Shown here: piece after piece, positions 19,366-28,020 of the stretch | Layout of the letters: each line of letters begins with the position of its first letter | Numbering within the stretch: the first letter of the stretch is position 1 | Assembly (NCBI RefSeq): GCF_001458175.1 | Contig: NZ_CYPW01000027.1 | Location: 566,239 to 630,238 of the forward strand | DNA from: Shimia marina | GTDB lineage: Bacteria > Pseudomonadota > Alphaproteobacteria > Rhodobacterales > Rhodobacteraceae | Length of the DNA stretch: 64,000 nt | Reading direction: 5' to 3' | The notes under the pieces: generated by a model | Told to the model about the DNA's origin: nothing | Database searches by the model: none | What the model saw: only the letters and a program-made list of their open reading frames with translations | Position numbers and translations under genes: made by a program

Positions 19366-20082
19366 TCAGCCGCGAAAGCCTGTGGCGACCACAAATTTTT
19401 CAGAACTGTCTGAGCGGCTGCTGGGCGGTTTCACATTGGCGACTTTGGTGAACTTCTGTTTCAGGAGCTTCTGAAGCTCGCCTTCCGCCCCCCCGGCCAA
19501 TACTTTGGCCACAAAGGTGCCGCCCTCTTCCAGCACGTCAAATGCAAAGTAAGCCGCCGCTTCACAGAGTGCCATAATGCGCAGGTGGTCGGTCTGTTTG
19601 TGTCCGGAGCTGGCCGCGGCCATGTCGCTCATCACCACATCCGCCTGACCGCCAAGCCAGTCTTTGACCTTTAGATCGGCATCGTCTTCCATGAAATCAA
19701 GCTGATGGATTTCAGCGCCCGCAATAGGCTCCACTTCCTGAAGATCGACCCCCAAAATGGTGCCAACTTTCTTGCCAGCCTTCTCGCCAAGCGCATTCAC
19801 GCGCGGCACGGCCACCTGACACCAGCCACCGGGCGCACAGCCCAGATCCACAACCCGCGCACCCGGAACGAGAAAGCGATACTTGTCATCCAGTTCCATG
19901 ATTTTAAAGGCCGCGCGACCACGGTAGCCTTCGGCCTTGGCGCGCAGAACGTAGGGATCATTCAACTGGCGCTGCAACCAACGGGTGCTGGACAATTTGC
20001 GCCCGCGCGCAGACTTGACCTTAATGGTCAAATCACGCTGTCCGCGTCCTGATGTGTTCTTGCCGGTCGGTTTCTTGGCCAT
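19366..20082 (-). CDS. rlmE: 23S rRNA (uridine-2'-O)-methyltransferase RlmE (FtsJ/RrmJ)
   Basis: RlmE methylates the 2'-OH of U2552 in 23S rRNA during late 50S assembly, using S-adenosylmethionine. The 238 residues contain the SAM-binding motif '[19 protein letters not shown]', and the K-D-K triad is visible: Lys in '[14 protein letters not shown]', Asp in '[13 protein letters not shown]', Lys in '[12 protein letters not shown]'. A basic N-terminal extension of about 25 residues ([14 protein letters not shown]) makes it longer than the 209-residue E. coli enzyme. It lies 80 bases downstream of the Ppx/GppA gene, a pairing common in Rhodobacteraceae. Confidence 0.97.
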   Translation of the reverse strand: MAKKPTGKNTSGRGQRDLTIKVKSARGRKLSSTRWLQRQLNDPYVLRAKAEGYRGRAAFKIMELDDKYRFLVPGARVVDLGCAPGGWCQVAVPRVNALGEKAGKKVGTILGVDLQEVEPIAGAEIHQLDFMEDDADLKVKDWLGGQADVVMSDMAAASSGHKQTDHLRIMALCEAAAYFAFDVLEEGGTFVAKVLAGGAEGELQKLLKQKFTKVANVKPPSSRSDSSEKFVVATGFRG

Positions 20083-20162
20083 ATCCGCACCCGTTTTCTC
20101 TAGAGAGAGTGTCTTCTAATCATTTTTGTCAGCTTCACAAGGCGAACCGCAATCCGAACGTC

Positions 20163-21290
20163 TTAAAAATGCCCGTCTTCCAAGACTCCATCTGCACTCA
20201 TCTGCGCATAAAGCAGGCCCTCCCGCAGCCCGCGGTCTGCAACAGAGAGCCGATCCGTCGGCCAGCAGCGCAAGAGTGCCTGCAAAATTGCAGAGCCACT
20301 CATGATCAGAGCCTGGCGATCCTGCCCGATGCGCGGATCATTGCGTCGCCCCTTTGGCCCCAAATCCAGATAGCCACGGATCACCTTGTCAATCTGATCG
20401 CTGGTCATGCGCAGCCCATCCACCTTGTTGCGGTCATACCGCCGCAATCCAAGATGGCTCGCCGCAACAGTTGTCACCGTGCCGCTGGTGCCAATGATCT
20501 GAAACCCCTCACTGGGGGGCGCATCTTTATAAGGGGCAAACTCGCTCAGGTTCTCCTCAAAAAACCAGCTCATCAGGGCAAAGCGCGCAGCATCATCTTC
20601 CACATCCCGGAATTGATCTCGCAGGGTGGCAACCCCGAGGGGAACCGAAATCCAATCCACCACCTTGGCAGCCGGAAATGGGCTATCGACCGTGTGAAAA
20701 CCGCCTCGCAGGCGCATGATCGCGCGCGGGCGCTCGATGCGGGGTACCGAAGAGAGATCAATCCAGACAAGCTCTGTAGAGCCGCCGCCAATATCCACCA
20801 CCAAGAGCTGTTCCGTCTTGGTAGAGACCAAAGGCGCGCAACTGATCACGGCCAGACGTGCCTCTTCTTCGGCCTGAATGATCTCAAGCTGCAGGCCGGT
20901 TTCCCGCCGCACCTGCCGCACAAAATCCCGTGCGTTCTTGGCGCGTCGGCAGGCTTCTGTGGCCACCAGCCGCATGCGCTTCACCTTGTGGCGCTTGAGC
21001 TTCTGCTGGCAGATGCGCATGGCCTGTATGGTGCGCCGCATTGAGCCGCGCGACAAACGGCCGGTGCTCTCCAGTCCGGAGCCCAGCTGGACAGACTTGC
21101 TAAAGCTGTCCACCACATGAATCTGACTGCCCTTTGGCTGAGCAATCAGCATGCGACAACTGTTGGTGCCCAGATCCAGCGCCGCATAAAGCGTGCTGGG
21201 ATCGGGCGGTTTGGGCGCGGGGCTCTCAACCGGTTTTGGGAATGCGCCCGCACCTTTGGGACGCTTGGGCGTCATCGTCACGCCCTCCAT
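20163..21290 (-). CDS. Ppx/GppA family exopolyphosphatase/pppGpp phosphohydrolase
   Basis: A 375-residue protein of the Ppx/GppA branch of the ASKHA ATPase-like fold. The paired phosphate loops are clear: 'LDLGTNSCRMLIAQP' near residue 38 and 'LLVVDIGGGSTELVWID' near 160. A proline- and lysine-rich N-terminal stretch of about 30 residues (MTPKRPKGAGAFPKPVES) precedes the fold. It lacks the long C-terminal HD-type extension of E. coli Ppx. The family hydrolyses polyphosphate or pppGpp, and sequence alone does not say which. An ATG at 21275 is an alternative start. rlmE follows. Confidence 0.92.
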   Translation of the reverse strand: MEGVTMTPKRPKGAGAFPKPVESPAPKPPDPSTLYAALDLGTNSCRMLIAQPKGSQIHVVDSFSKSVQLGSGLESTGRLSRGSMRRTIQAMRICQQKLKRHKVKRMRLVATEACRRAKNARDFVRQVRRETGLQLEIIQAEEEARLAVISCAPLVSTKTEQLLVVDIGGGSTELVWIDLSSVPRIERPRAIMRLRGGFHTVDSPFPAAKVVDWISVPLGVATLRDQFRDVEDDAARFALMSWFFEENLSEFAPYKDAPPSEGFQIIGTSGTVTTVAASHLGLRRYDRNKVDGLRMTSDQIDKVIRGYLDLGPKGRRNDPRIGQDRQALIMSGSAILQALLRCWPTDRLSVADRGLREGLLYAQMSADGVLEDGHF

Positions 21291-21572
21291 TTCGTGTTGA
21301 TCTCAACCTAGTCCTTCGGCTCACGCCACGCAATCCCTCCAGCCCATTCAATGCCTTGAAACCGAGCATTGATTTTACGCCTCTGCGCCTTTCATCTTTA
21401 TCATGTAAAGATTTCACGCCGCACCACATAGCCAGCGCGCCTTGTCAGGGCTACAAAGCGCTCACAACAAACCCCGAGGTCGCGTTAAGCTTTCCTTTTG
21501 TCGAAATTGTACCAAGCCGGTCGTCATCCCTGCCCTAGGAATGATCTACCGATACTGGAGGAATCAAATCCC

Positions 21573-21869
21573 ATGCCTGATGTTACCATTGTTTACTGGC
21601 GCGATATTCCCGCTCAAGTGATTGTGGGCAAAGGGCGTCGCGGCGCGAAAAAGCCTTTGGCAGAACGCTTTGAGCAGGCCATTGACCGCGCAGCGATGAA
21701 GGTCGGCGCTTCGGGTACGGATGCGTATCTGGCAGAATGGCGCAAAGCTGATCCCTACACAGTAGAAGGTGAGCCGCAAACCATCTTGGAGGATGAGGTG
21801 GCGCGGCTTGAGGCAGAATACGATCGCGAGCGCATCAAGGCTCTGATCGCAAATGAAGGCTGGGCATGA
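21573..21869 (+). CDS. Conserved 98-residue protein of the 'virulence factor' family
   Basis: A small protein beginning 'MPDVTIVYWRDIPAQVIVGK' and ending with an acidic-basic helix (EDEVARLEAEYDRERIKALI). It resembles the short alphaproteobacterial family that carries the uninformative name virulence factor and sits next to methyl-THF genes. The start at 21573 has GGAGG 13 bases upstream; the longer frame from 21498 has no ribosome site. It leads the one-carbon trio with the MetF-like gene 26 bases downstream. A role in C1 metabolism is inferred from that linkage; no catalytic residues were recognised. Confidence 0.75.
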   Translation: MPDVTIVYWRDIPAQVIVGKGRRGAKKPLAERFEQAIDRAAMKVGASGTDAYLAEWRKADPYTVEGEPQTILEDEVARLEAEYDRERIKALIANEGWA

Positions 21870-21895
21870 CACGCCCCTCATTTTGGGAGGCCGCA

Positions 21896-22828
21896 ATGGC
21901 TTTGTTGAATTTCAAGCGCAAGTCGGAAGAGGGCAAGACCACCTCGCCGGAGATGGAAGCTTTCCTGAAGGGCTACTCCATCGAAGTCATGCCGCGCACA
22001 GCGGCAAAGGTTGAGGATTTCCGCGCTCTGTTGCCAGAAGGCACACGCGTTTACATCGCGCACATCGAAGGCACCCCAATCGAAGACATGGTTGCCACAG
22101 CCAAGCGCATCAAAGGCGAGGGCTATGATGTGATGCCCCACTTCCCGGCGCGCATCATCAAAGACAAAGCCACGCTTGAGACCTGGATCTCCATGTATCA
22201 GGGCGAAGCCGACGTGAAACAGGCGCTGTTGCTCGCAGGTGGCGTGACAACCCCACACGGCGATTTTTCTGACTCCATGCAGCTTCTGGACACTGGCCTG
22301 TTTGACAAAGCCGGCTTTACCAATCTGCATGTTGCCGGCCACCCAGAGCCCAACATGGACATCGACCCAGATGGCGGGCGCACCAACACCTACGCGGCGC
22401 TGGACTGGAAACAGGAATATTCCAAGCGCACCGACGCCTCCATGGCGCTGGCGACACAGTTCTGCTTTGAGGCAGACCCAGTGATCGAATGGGCCAACAC
22501 GCTGAAAGAGCGCGGTATGAACCTGCCGATCCACATCGGTATTGCAGGCCCCGCCAAGCTGCAGACCATGATCAAATTCGCGATTGCCTGTGGCGTTGGC
22601 CCCTCTCTCAAAGTGCTGCAGAAGCGCGCGAAAGATGTGTCCAAACTGCTTTTGCCACATGAGCCCACCGAAGTTCTGGCCGGTCTGGCAGCGCATAAGG
22701 CGGCCAACCCCGACTTCAACATCGAAAAAGTACACTTCTTCCCGCTCGGTGGCATCAAAACCAATGCCAACTGGGCCATTGAAAATGGCGGCGCCTCGAC
22801 CAAACCCGCTGCTGCACAACAGGACTGA
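21896..22828 (+). CDS. Methylenetetrahydrofolate reductase-like protein
   Basis: A 310-residue protein of the MetF TIM-barrel family, which interconverts 5,10-methylene-THF and 5-methyl-THF with FAD. Visible elements are 'FLKGYSIEVMPRTAAKVEDF', the central 'HFPARIIKDKATLETWI', 'LLLAGGVTTPHGDFSDSMQL' (compare LRGD in MetF) and 'LHVAGHPEPNMDIDPDGG' (compare the AGYPE motif). The sequence departs clearly from classical MetF and belongs to a subgroup paired with corrinoid methyltransferases. The start at 21896 has GGGAGG upstream; an upstream GTG-like frame start would overlap the previous gene. It is two bases from the next gene. Oxidation of methyl-THF is the likelier direction. Confidence 0.85.
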   Translation: MALLNFKRKSEEGKTTSPEMEAFLKGYSIEVMPRTAAKVEDFRALLPEGTRVYIAHIEGTPIEDMVATAKRIKGEGYDVMPHFPARIIKDKATLETWISMYQGEADVKQALLLAGGVTTPHGDFSDSMQLLDTGLFDKAGFTNLHVAGHPEPNMDIDPDGGRTNTYAALDWKQEYSKRTDASMALATQFCFEADPVIEWANTLKERGMNLPIHIGIAGPAKLQTMIKFAIACGVGPSLKVLQKRAKDVSKLLLPHEPTEVLAGLAAHKAANPDFNIEKVHFFPLGGIKTNANWAIENGGASTKPAAAQQD

Positions 22829-22830
22829 CC

Positions 22831-23898
22831 ATGACCCGTACCATTATCGAATCCGCCACCAAAACCGCGATCATGGGCTTTGATCAGCCCTTCACCGTGA
22901 TCGGCGAGCGCATCAACCCCACGGGTCGTAAAATCCTAAACGAAGAGCTGGAGCGCGGCGATTTCTCCCGCGTGCAGGCCGACGCGCTGGCACAGGTTGC
23001 CGCAGGCGCCACCGTTCTGGACATCAACTCCGGCGCAGTTTTCTCCAACAAAATGGCCGAAGATCCTCGCTACGCGGACAACAACTTTGTTGAACCTGAT
23101 CTGATGCGTCAGCTTGTGGAAAAAGTGCAGGAAGTGACCGATTGCCCGCTGTGTATCGACAGCTCTGTGCCCGGCGCGCTTGAGGCAGGTCTGGCCGCCG
23201 CCAAAGGCCGTCCGCTGCTGAACTCCGTCACAGGTGAAGAAGAGCGTCTGGAAGTGGTTCTGCCGCTGGTTGCCAAATACAATGTGCCTGTTGTGGCGAT
23301 TTCCAACGATGACACCGGCATCTCCGAAGATCCGGAAGTGCGCTTCGCGGTTGCCAAAAAGATCGTTGAACGCGCTGCCGATTTTGGCATCCCGGCGCAT
23401 GACATCGTGGTTGATCCTCTGGTGATGCCAATTGGCGCCATGGGCACTGCGGGTCTGCAGGTGTTTGAACTCAACAACCGCCTGCGCAATGAACTGGGTG
23501 TGAACACCACCTGTGGCGCGTCCAACATTTCCTTTGGCCTGCCAAACCGTCACGGTATCAACAACGCCTTCCTGCCAATGGCGATGGCCACAGGCATGAC
23601 CTCCGCAATCATGAACCCGGTTGCGCTGCCAATCGGCCCGAAAAAGATCGCTGAGAAGAAAGCAGAAGTTGAAGCCGCCGGTGTGGTTTTGCCAGAAGGC
23701 ATGGACGACGAAGCTTTCGTAAAACTCTTCGGCATGGGCTCCACCAAGGCACGCCCCGGCAAGGAAATGGAAGCCATCCGCGCTGCCAACTTCCTGACCA
23801 ACAACGACGAAGGTGGTGCAGAGTGGATCAAGTTCAACAAATCCCCGGATGACGCCGCAGCCGGTGGTCGTGGTGGTCGCCGCCGTCGTCGCGGCTGA
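22831..23898 (+). CDS. Methyltetrahydrofolate:corrinoid methyltransferase (pterin-binding family)
   Basis: The 355-residue protein has the pterin-binding TIM barrel shared by AcsE, the MetH middle domain and dihydropteroate synthase: 'FTVIGERINPTGRKILNEEL', 'GATVLDINSGAV', 'CPLCIDSSVPGALEAGLAAA' and 'GASNISFGLPNRHGINNAFL'. Such enzymes move a methyl group between THF and a corrinoid protein. It is longer than AcsE (about 262 residues) because of a C-terminal extension ending in a Gly/Arg tail (GGRGGRRRRRG). No corrinoid protein or MttB-type methyltransferase lies in this window, so the methyl donor is unknown. Terminator at 23926. Confidence 0.9.
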   Translation: MTRTIIESATKTAIMGFDQPFTVIGERINPTGRKILNEELERGDFSRVQADALAQVAAGATVLDINSGAVFSNKMAEDPRYADNNFVEPDLMRQLVEKVQEVTDCPLCIDSSVPGALEAGLAAAKGRPLLNSVTGEEERLEVVLPLVAKYNVPVVAISNDDTGISEDPEVRFAVAKKIVERAADFGIPAHDIVVDPLVMPIGAMGTAGLQVFELNNRLRNELGVNTTCGASNISFGLPNRHGINNAFLPMAMATGMTSAIMNPVALPIGPKKIAEKKAEVEAAGVVLPEGMDDEAFVKLFGMGSTKARPGKEMEAIRAANFLTNNDEGGAEWIKFNKSPDDAAAGGRGGRRRRRG

Positions 23899-23925
23899 TC
23901 GCACCTTAAAATGCCAAAACAAAAG

Positions 23926-23957
23926 AGCCCGAAGTGCAATACTTCGGGCTTTTTTTG
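23926..23957 (+). terminator. Rho-independent terminator after the one-carbon operon
   Basis: A perfect 10-bp stem AGCCCGAAGT / ACTTCGGGCT with a 5-base loop is followed by seven T residues, 28 bases after the methyltransferase stop. Confidence 0.93.
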
Positions 23958-24022
23958 TGTTTTTGTAAAATTAGGGAAGCGCGGTTAACCCGTCCTTTAC
24001 CAAGGTACCGTCAAGTAAACCT

Positions 24023-24256
24023 ATGCAACCCACACTGGCACATACGACCACCGGTCAGACTTGGCTGGATCAGGTTTTCAAAACCCTCACAACCGGGGAA
24101 ACCTGCGCGGTAAAGCGTCGGGTGGCGGATGTAGATCGAGAGTGCGGGCGCGCCGCTTTGGAACTTGCCGTGCGCAAACGCGGCTGGCATCTCATCGAAA
24201 CGGACCGGGATTTCATCATCCTTTGTGACACCAGCCCGTTTCGTGTGATCTGCTGA
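24023..24256 (+). CDS. Small conserved-looking protein of unknown function
   Basis: A 77-residue frame with a plausible globular composition: 'TWLDQVFKTLTTGETCAVKR', then a helix 'RECGRAALELAVRKRGW' and the strands 'HLIETDRDFIILCDTSPFRV'. The alternating helix and strands suggest a small alpha/beta fold. The ribosome site is weak. It stands alone after the one-carbon terminator and converges on the acyl-CoA ligase gene three bases away. No function can be assigned. Confidence 0.55.
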   Translation: MQPTLAHTTTGQTWLDQVFKTLTTGETCAVKRRVADVDRECGRAALELAVRKRGWHLIETDRDFIILCDTSPFRVIC

Positions 24257-24259
24257 AAA

Positions 24260-25861
24260 TCACCCGCGTTTCTTACGTCCACGGTAGTCCAGAGCGCCCG
24301 CTGTGGGATCAGACTCCGCACCAAACAGGCTATGTTTCTGAATTTTCTGGGTTCCTGTCACCGGAATATCCGCCATAAAACGGATCCAACCCGGCGCCTT
24401 GTAATAGGCCAGCCGCGCAAAGCACCACTCAAACAGCTCTTCTGCCAAAGCCTCTGAAACATCACCGATAATTTGAATGCAGGCCATGACCTCTTCGTCG
24501 CGCATCGCATCGGGCACCGCCACAACCGCAACGCGATCCACTTTGGGATGGTCCTGCAGGCAAGCTTCGATTTCAGCAGCGGCAATATTCTCGCCAGAGC
24601 GACGAATGATGTTCTTCTTGCGATCCACAAAGAACACCATATCGCTGTCATCCATCATCACTGTATCGCCGGTGTGAAACCAGCCTCCGCGCCAGGCCTC
24701 CTCTGTGGCCACTGGCAGGTTCAGATAACCGGAAAACGCACCACGCCTTGGGGTCGCATCGCTATAGCGCAGCACCATTTCACCGGGCGTACCGCGCACC
24801 ACTTCGATGTCATTTTCATCTACCACGCGCACGTCCAGCCCCGGCTGTGGCCGCCCCATTGCGCGGGTGTCGATCTGGCGCGGCTCATGACAATCCGCCA
24901 GCATTCGGCACATTTCAGTCATGCCCCAAACTTCGACCAGCGGAAAGCCAAAGCGCTCTTCAAAGGGGCGGTGCAAGGTGGGTTCCACCCCTGCCCCAAC
25001 GGCCCATGTGACTTTATGTTTCTGCTCCCAGTCTTCCGGTGCCCGGTTCATCAGAGCCGGAATAATGATGCCCAGATAATGCGCCGCTGTCGCCTCTGTT
25101 TCCGCGAGTTCCCGCCACCACGCGCTGGCGCGAAACCGCTCAGGAATGATATGGGTGCTGCCGGTTTCGATGACTGCCATAAACAGCAAAATGGCGGCAT
25201 TCACATGAAAAAGCGGCAGGGGGCAGTAAACTTTGGTGTGCCCCGCTTCAAACTGGATCAGCCCCCCGCGAGAGGCGTACCACTGCCCCATTTCCACCTC
25301 ATAGGCATGGCTGAGCATACAGCCCTTGGGGCGCCCCGTCGTGCCAGAGGTGTAGATCAAACTGGATTCTGTCTCAGCGGTGAGCGGCCCTGATTTGGGC
25401 GGCGTGGAGGGGCTTTGCGGCAATACTGGCAAGGTTTGCTCAAACACAACCATCTGCACGTCACGCCCGCTCTCGGCGATGCCCGCCTGCATCAGCTCTG
25501 TGAGCGTGGGCGCCACAAGCGCCAGCTCGGCACCACAATCCTGCAACAGATAGGCCACCTCCGCAGGGCGATAGTCTGGATTGACCGGGACCCAACTGAT
25601 GCCACACCGTGCCAGCGCCAGTTTTACAAGCAACATTTCAGGCCGGTTTTCAAGCAACACGGCAACGCGGTGTCCATGGCCGTAACCTGCGGTTTTGAAG
25701 GCTGTTGCTATCTGCATGACCTGCGCCAGCGCCTGCCCATATGTGCAGTCATACCCATCTGGATGATAGGCCCGCTCAGCATTGCCTGGCACACGCAGAA
25801 AAACGTTGTTTTCAAAGAGCTTGGCGCGCGCAGTGAACAGCGCATCAATGGTGGTTGTCAT
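24260..25861 (-). CDS. AMP-dependent acyl-CoA synthetase/ligase
   Basis: A 533-residue adenylate-forming enzyme that activates a carboxylic acid with ATP and transfers it to CoA. Core motifs are present: A3 'SLIYTSGTTGRPKGCMLSH', A5 'LVEVWGMTEMCRM', A7/A8 'WFHTGDTVMMDDSDMVFFVD' and 'RKKNIIRRSGENIAAAEIEA', and the C-terminal catalytic lysine region 'TGTQKIQKHSLFG'. Sequence style recalls crotonobetaine/carnitine-CoA ligase relatives. The start at 25861 has GGAGGAG upstream; the frame extends 27 codons further without a ribosome site. It is a single gene with unknown acid substrate. Confidence 0.9.
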   Translation of the reverse strand: MTTTIDALFTARAKLFENNVFLRVPGNAERAYHPDGYDCTYGQALAQVMQIATAFKTAGYGHGHRVAVLLENRPEMLLVKLALARCGISWVPVNPDYRPAEVAYLLQDCGAELALVAPTLTELMQAGIAESGRDVQMVVFEQTLPVLPQSPSTPPKSGPLTAETESSLIYTSGTTGRPKGCMLSHAYEVEMGQWYASRGGLIQFEAGHTKVYCPLPLFHVNAAILLFMAVIETGSTHIIPERFRASAWWRELAETEATAAHYLGIIIPALMNRAPEDWEQKHKVTWAVGAGVEPTLHRPFEERFGFPLVEVWGMTEMCRMLADCHEPRQIDTRAMGRPQPGLDVRVVDENDIEVVRGTPGEMVLRYSDATPRRGAFSGYLNLPVATEEAWRGGWFHTGDTVMMDDSDMVFFVDRKKNIIRRSGENIAAAEIEACLQDHPKVDRVAVVAVPDAMRDEEVMACIQIIGDVSEALAEELFEWCFARLAYYKAPGWIRFMADIPVTGTQKIQKHSLFGAESDPTAGALDYRGRKKRG

Positions 25862-25942
25862 GTCCCGGTCTCCTCCCCTGAGTGGGGCGACTTTACGCAA
25901 AGTCGAGGAGGGTGCAATCCGCAACAATACGGGATCAGGCAA

Positions 25943-26761
25943 TCACTGTGCGCGCCGGCGCTCATCCATCAGTTGGCCATTGAATTCCGCGCCCAGCACA
26001 AAGATTGCAGACATGAGATACAGATATACCAAAGCCGACATGATCCCGGCCAATCCCGCATAGGTCACGGAATAGGTCGAAAAACTGGAGATGTAAAAAG
26101 CAAAGGCTTTAGAAGCCGCCCACCAAAGGATGACGCACAATAAAATGCCCGGCCAGAGGTCGCCTGTCTTGTGTTTTACCCCCGGCAGCCATTTGTGACA
26201 GGCATAGAGGAAGAACAGGCTGATCGAGATCGTGACCAACTGACGGAAATCCTCATTGCTGAGAATGGATTGATTGAGCCACGGCACAAACTCATCAAAA
26301 TAGTGCAAGGCCAGTGGCACAATCAGGCTGACGCCGCCTGCGATAACAAACAGGGATGATCCAGCGATCACAAAAAGGATCGACAGGCCTCGTGTCTTCC
26401 AGAAGGGGCGCGGATCGGTCTCGCGATAGGCGTCCGTGATGACAAGCCGGATCGCATCGACACCATTTGAGGCGAAGATAATCGCCAGAAGCGCCCCTAC
26501 GGTCACCGTTGAACTCCCGGCCTGAAGCACCGCACGCAGCTCGCTTTCAATGGGCCCCGAAATCGCATCCGGCCAGGCACCAATGGCAAAATTCACCAGA
26601 TCATCGACCTTGGCCTGTGGGCTGAGCACACCGGCAAGCGACAAAGCAAATAGACAGAAGGGAAAAATGGCAAACATGAAAGACAGGGCCAGGTGCGAGC
26701 TGCGCACAAAGCCGCCCTTCTCCAGAAAACGGAGTACGGTTGCCTTGAAGCTCTTCAGCAT
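25943..26761 (-). CDS. YihY/BrkB family inner-membrane protein
   Basis: A 272-residue protein with about six membrane helices ('LALSFMFAIFPFCLFALSLA', 'VGALLAIIFASNGVDAIRLV', 'SILFVIAGSSLFVIAGGVSL', 'PGILLCVILWWAASKAFAFY', 'YAGLAGIMSALVYLYLMSAI'). The closing 'LVYLYLMSAIFVLGAEFNGQ' is the typical end of the YihY/BrkB family. Despite old names such as ribonuclease BN or virulence factor, members are transport-like membrane proteins of uncertain role. The ATG at 26761 is preferred over a GTG at 26782. Confidence 0.9.
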   Translation of the reverse strand: MLKSFKATVLRFLEKGGFVRSSHLALSFMFAIFPFCLFALSLAGVLSPQAKVDDLVNFAIGAWPDAISGPIESELRAVLQAGSSTVTVGALLAIIFASNGVDAIRLVITDAYRETDPRPFWKTRGLSILFVIAGSSLFVIAGGVSLIVPLALHYFDEFVPWLNQSILSNEDFRQLVTISISLFFLYACHKWLPGVKHKTGDLWPGILLCVILWWAASKAFAFYISSFSTYSVTYAGLAGIMSALVYLYLMSAIFVLGAEFNGQLMDERRRAQ

Positions 26762-27028
26762 TGTCACCCTACCCCACTTCACCCGTTTGACGCGATTTGG
26801 CCTGAGCGCGCCCTAAGCGTCAAGACGATATGCCGGTACGAGACGCGCCAAAAAGAAGACACCGGCCATTTGGCATGAATTCACAATGAATCTTCTTAGA
26901 TTCAAAAACGATTTGTTTAGAATTGCACCATATCAAGGTTACACGGAGCGACAGGATCTGGGGAATGGATCAACTGCTTCCGGGAACGACCTGCGCCGCA
27001 GCCCTCCCTAGGCATATGTGACGCATTT

Positions 27029-27109
27029 AGACGACCAACGCCTACTCTCCCTCCTCCTCCCTCAGGCGTTGGTTGTCTGATCAAAATGTTACGCCTTGGC
27101 ATTTTGATC
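27029..27109 (+). ncRNA. Candidate small RNA with CCTCCTCCC anti-Shine-Dalgarno loop (CcsR/cuckoo-like)
   Basis: On the plus strand a 15-bp stem with one G-U pair (AGACGACCAACGCCT 27029-27043 / AGGCGTTGGTTGTCT 27064-27078) presents a 20-base pyrimidine loop that contains CCTCCTCCC. Directly after it a second perfect 10-bp stem (GATCAAAATG 27079-27088 / CATTTTGATC 27100-27109) follows. Rhodobacter CcsR and the wider cuckoo RNA family show CCUCCUCCC in hairpin loops and are stress-induced. Here only the first loop has the motif, no promoter or U-tract terminator was recognised, and no DUF1127 gene lies next to it, so the call is tentative. Confidence 0.35.
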
Positions 27110-27946
27110 TGTCTGTGCCCATGCCAGACCGCTCACGAAACCCAAGGCACGCGCCGGCCCTCTTTGCGAGCGCCGGCGCCTTACCATCATGACACCGGCG
27201 TATCTATCGATGATCGCCACACCAGTTCCCCCAAAACACAACATGCACCAAAACAACTTTAAAGGTGTGACGACCCAAGCCTGATCAACCCCGCATTTGT
27301 AACTTTCGACACTCTCAATAACGGCGCCTATGCGCCGACAATGCGATGACATCAAAGAATCCAGCCATTCGGCAGGTAAGAATGAAACATGGCAGTTCAG
27401 CGAAATTTCGGGCGATCAACTTGCCGGTCTTCACATCACACACATTACCAAATTTGATGCACATACCTCATTCTGTAACAGAATTCTGCATCACGCAGAG
27501 CCACCAAAACGCCATTCTTTGGTCGATGAGCGGTGCGCTTTCTGTTGCGCGCACCGATGGTCTCGCAACCCCTCCCATTTCCCCTCTCATGACGCGAAGT
27601 CTTAGGGTCGATCGGGTCACTCTGGATGATTTGATGTATGGCTCCATCAATCAAGCCGGATAAGACAACCACAACATAGCACGTGTGACGGCCCTCTTGA
27701 CATGTCGGTCACCCGCCTCGTTTTAGACGCCGCACGTCAACTCACACGCACCGGCGGGCGCTCTGCACGTTGTGCGTTAGTATTGGTCAAAGCACAGCAC
27801 TCATGCTCTAGAGAGGCTGAGACCTGATCGTTCCGATAAAACCAAATCACAGGCAGCACAATCATCACGGCCAGAGGCCGGCGCATCAAAATGAAGCTGT
27901 GTGATTGCTTGGCTATGGTGCCTCGGGAACGATATATTTAGCGGTA

Positions 27947-27999
27947 GATCCCTGCCCCATCTTGTGCACTTGGACGACGCGCAAGATGGGGCAGAGATC
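27947..27999. repeat. 18-bp inverted repeat (17 of 18 matching) with 17-base loop
   Basis: The left arm GATCCCTGCCCCATCTTG and right arm CAAGATGGGGCAGAGATC differ by one base when folded. The structure lies 21 bases beyond the stop of the minus-strand exported-protein gene. No T-tract follows on either strand, so it is not a standard terminator. It could stabilise the mRNA 3' end, bind a protein, or be the remnant of a small mobile element. Confidence 0.7.
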
Positions 28000-28020
28000 A
28001 CACAGGATCCGCGAGTTGAG

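Larger units (their letters stand above)
26762..28020. other. Long interval without a convincing gene, rich in inverted repeats
   Basis: About 1.26 kb between the BrkB gene and the exported-protein gene. Several ORFs of 60-105 codons exist (for example 27346-27663 plus and 27089-27355 minus), but they overlap one another on opposite strands and lack ribosome sites and family resemblance. Structure is present instead. There is a possible small RNA at 27029-27109, a GC-rich bulged hairpin at 27144-27182 (AAGGC...GCCGGC / GCCGGCGCCTT) and an 18-bp inverted repeat at 27947-27999. The interval could be decayed accessory DNA, an sRNA region, or both. Confidence 0.5.

Noticed and set aside
27346..27663. 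105-codon ORF in the long gene-poor interval
   Set aside because: No ribosome site, overlaps an ORF on the other strand of similar length and shows no recognisable motif.
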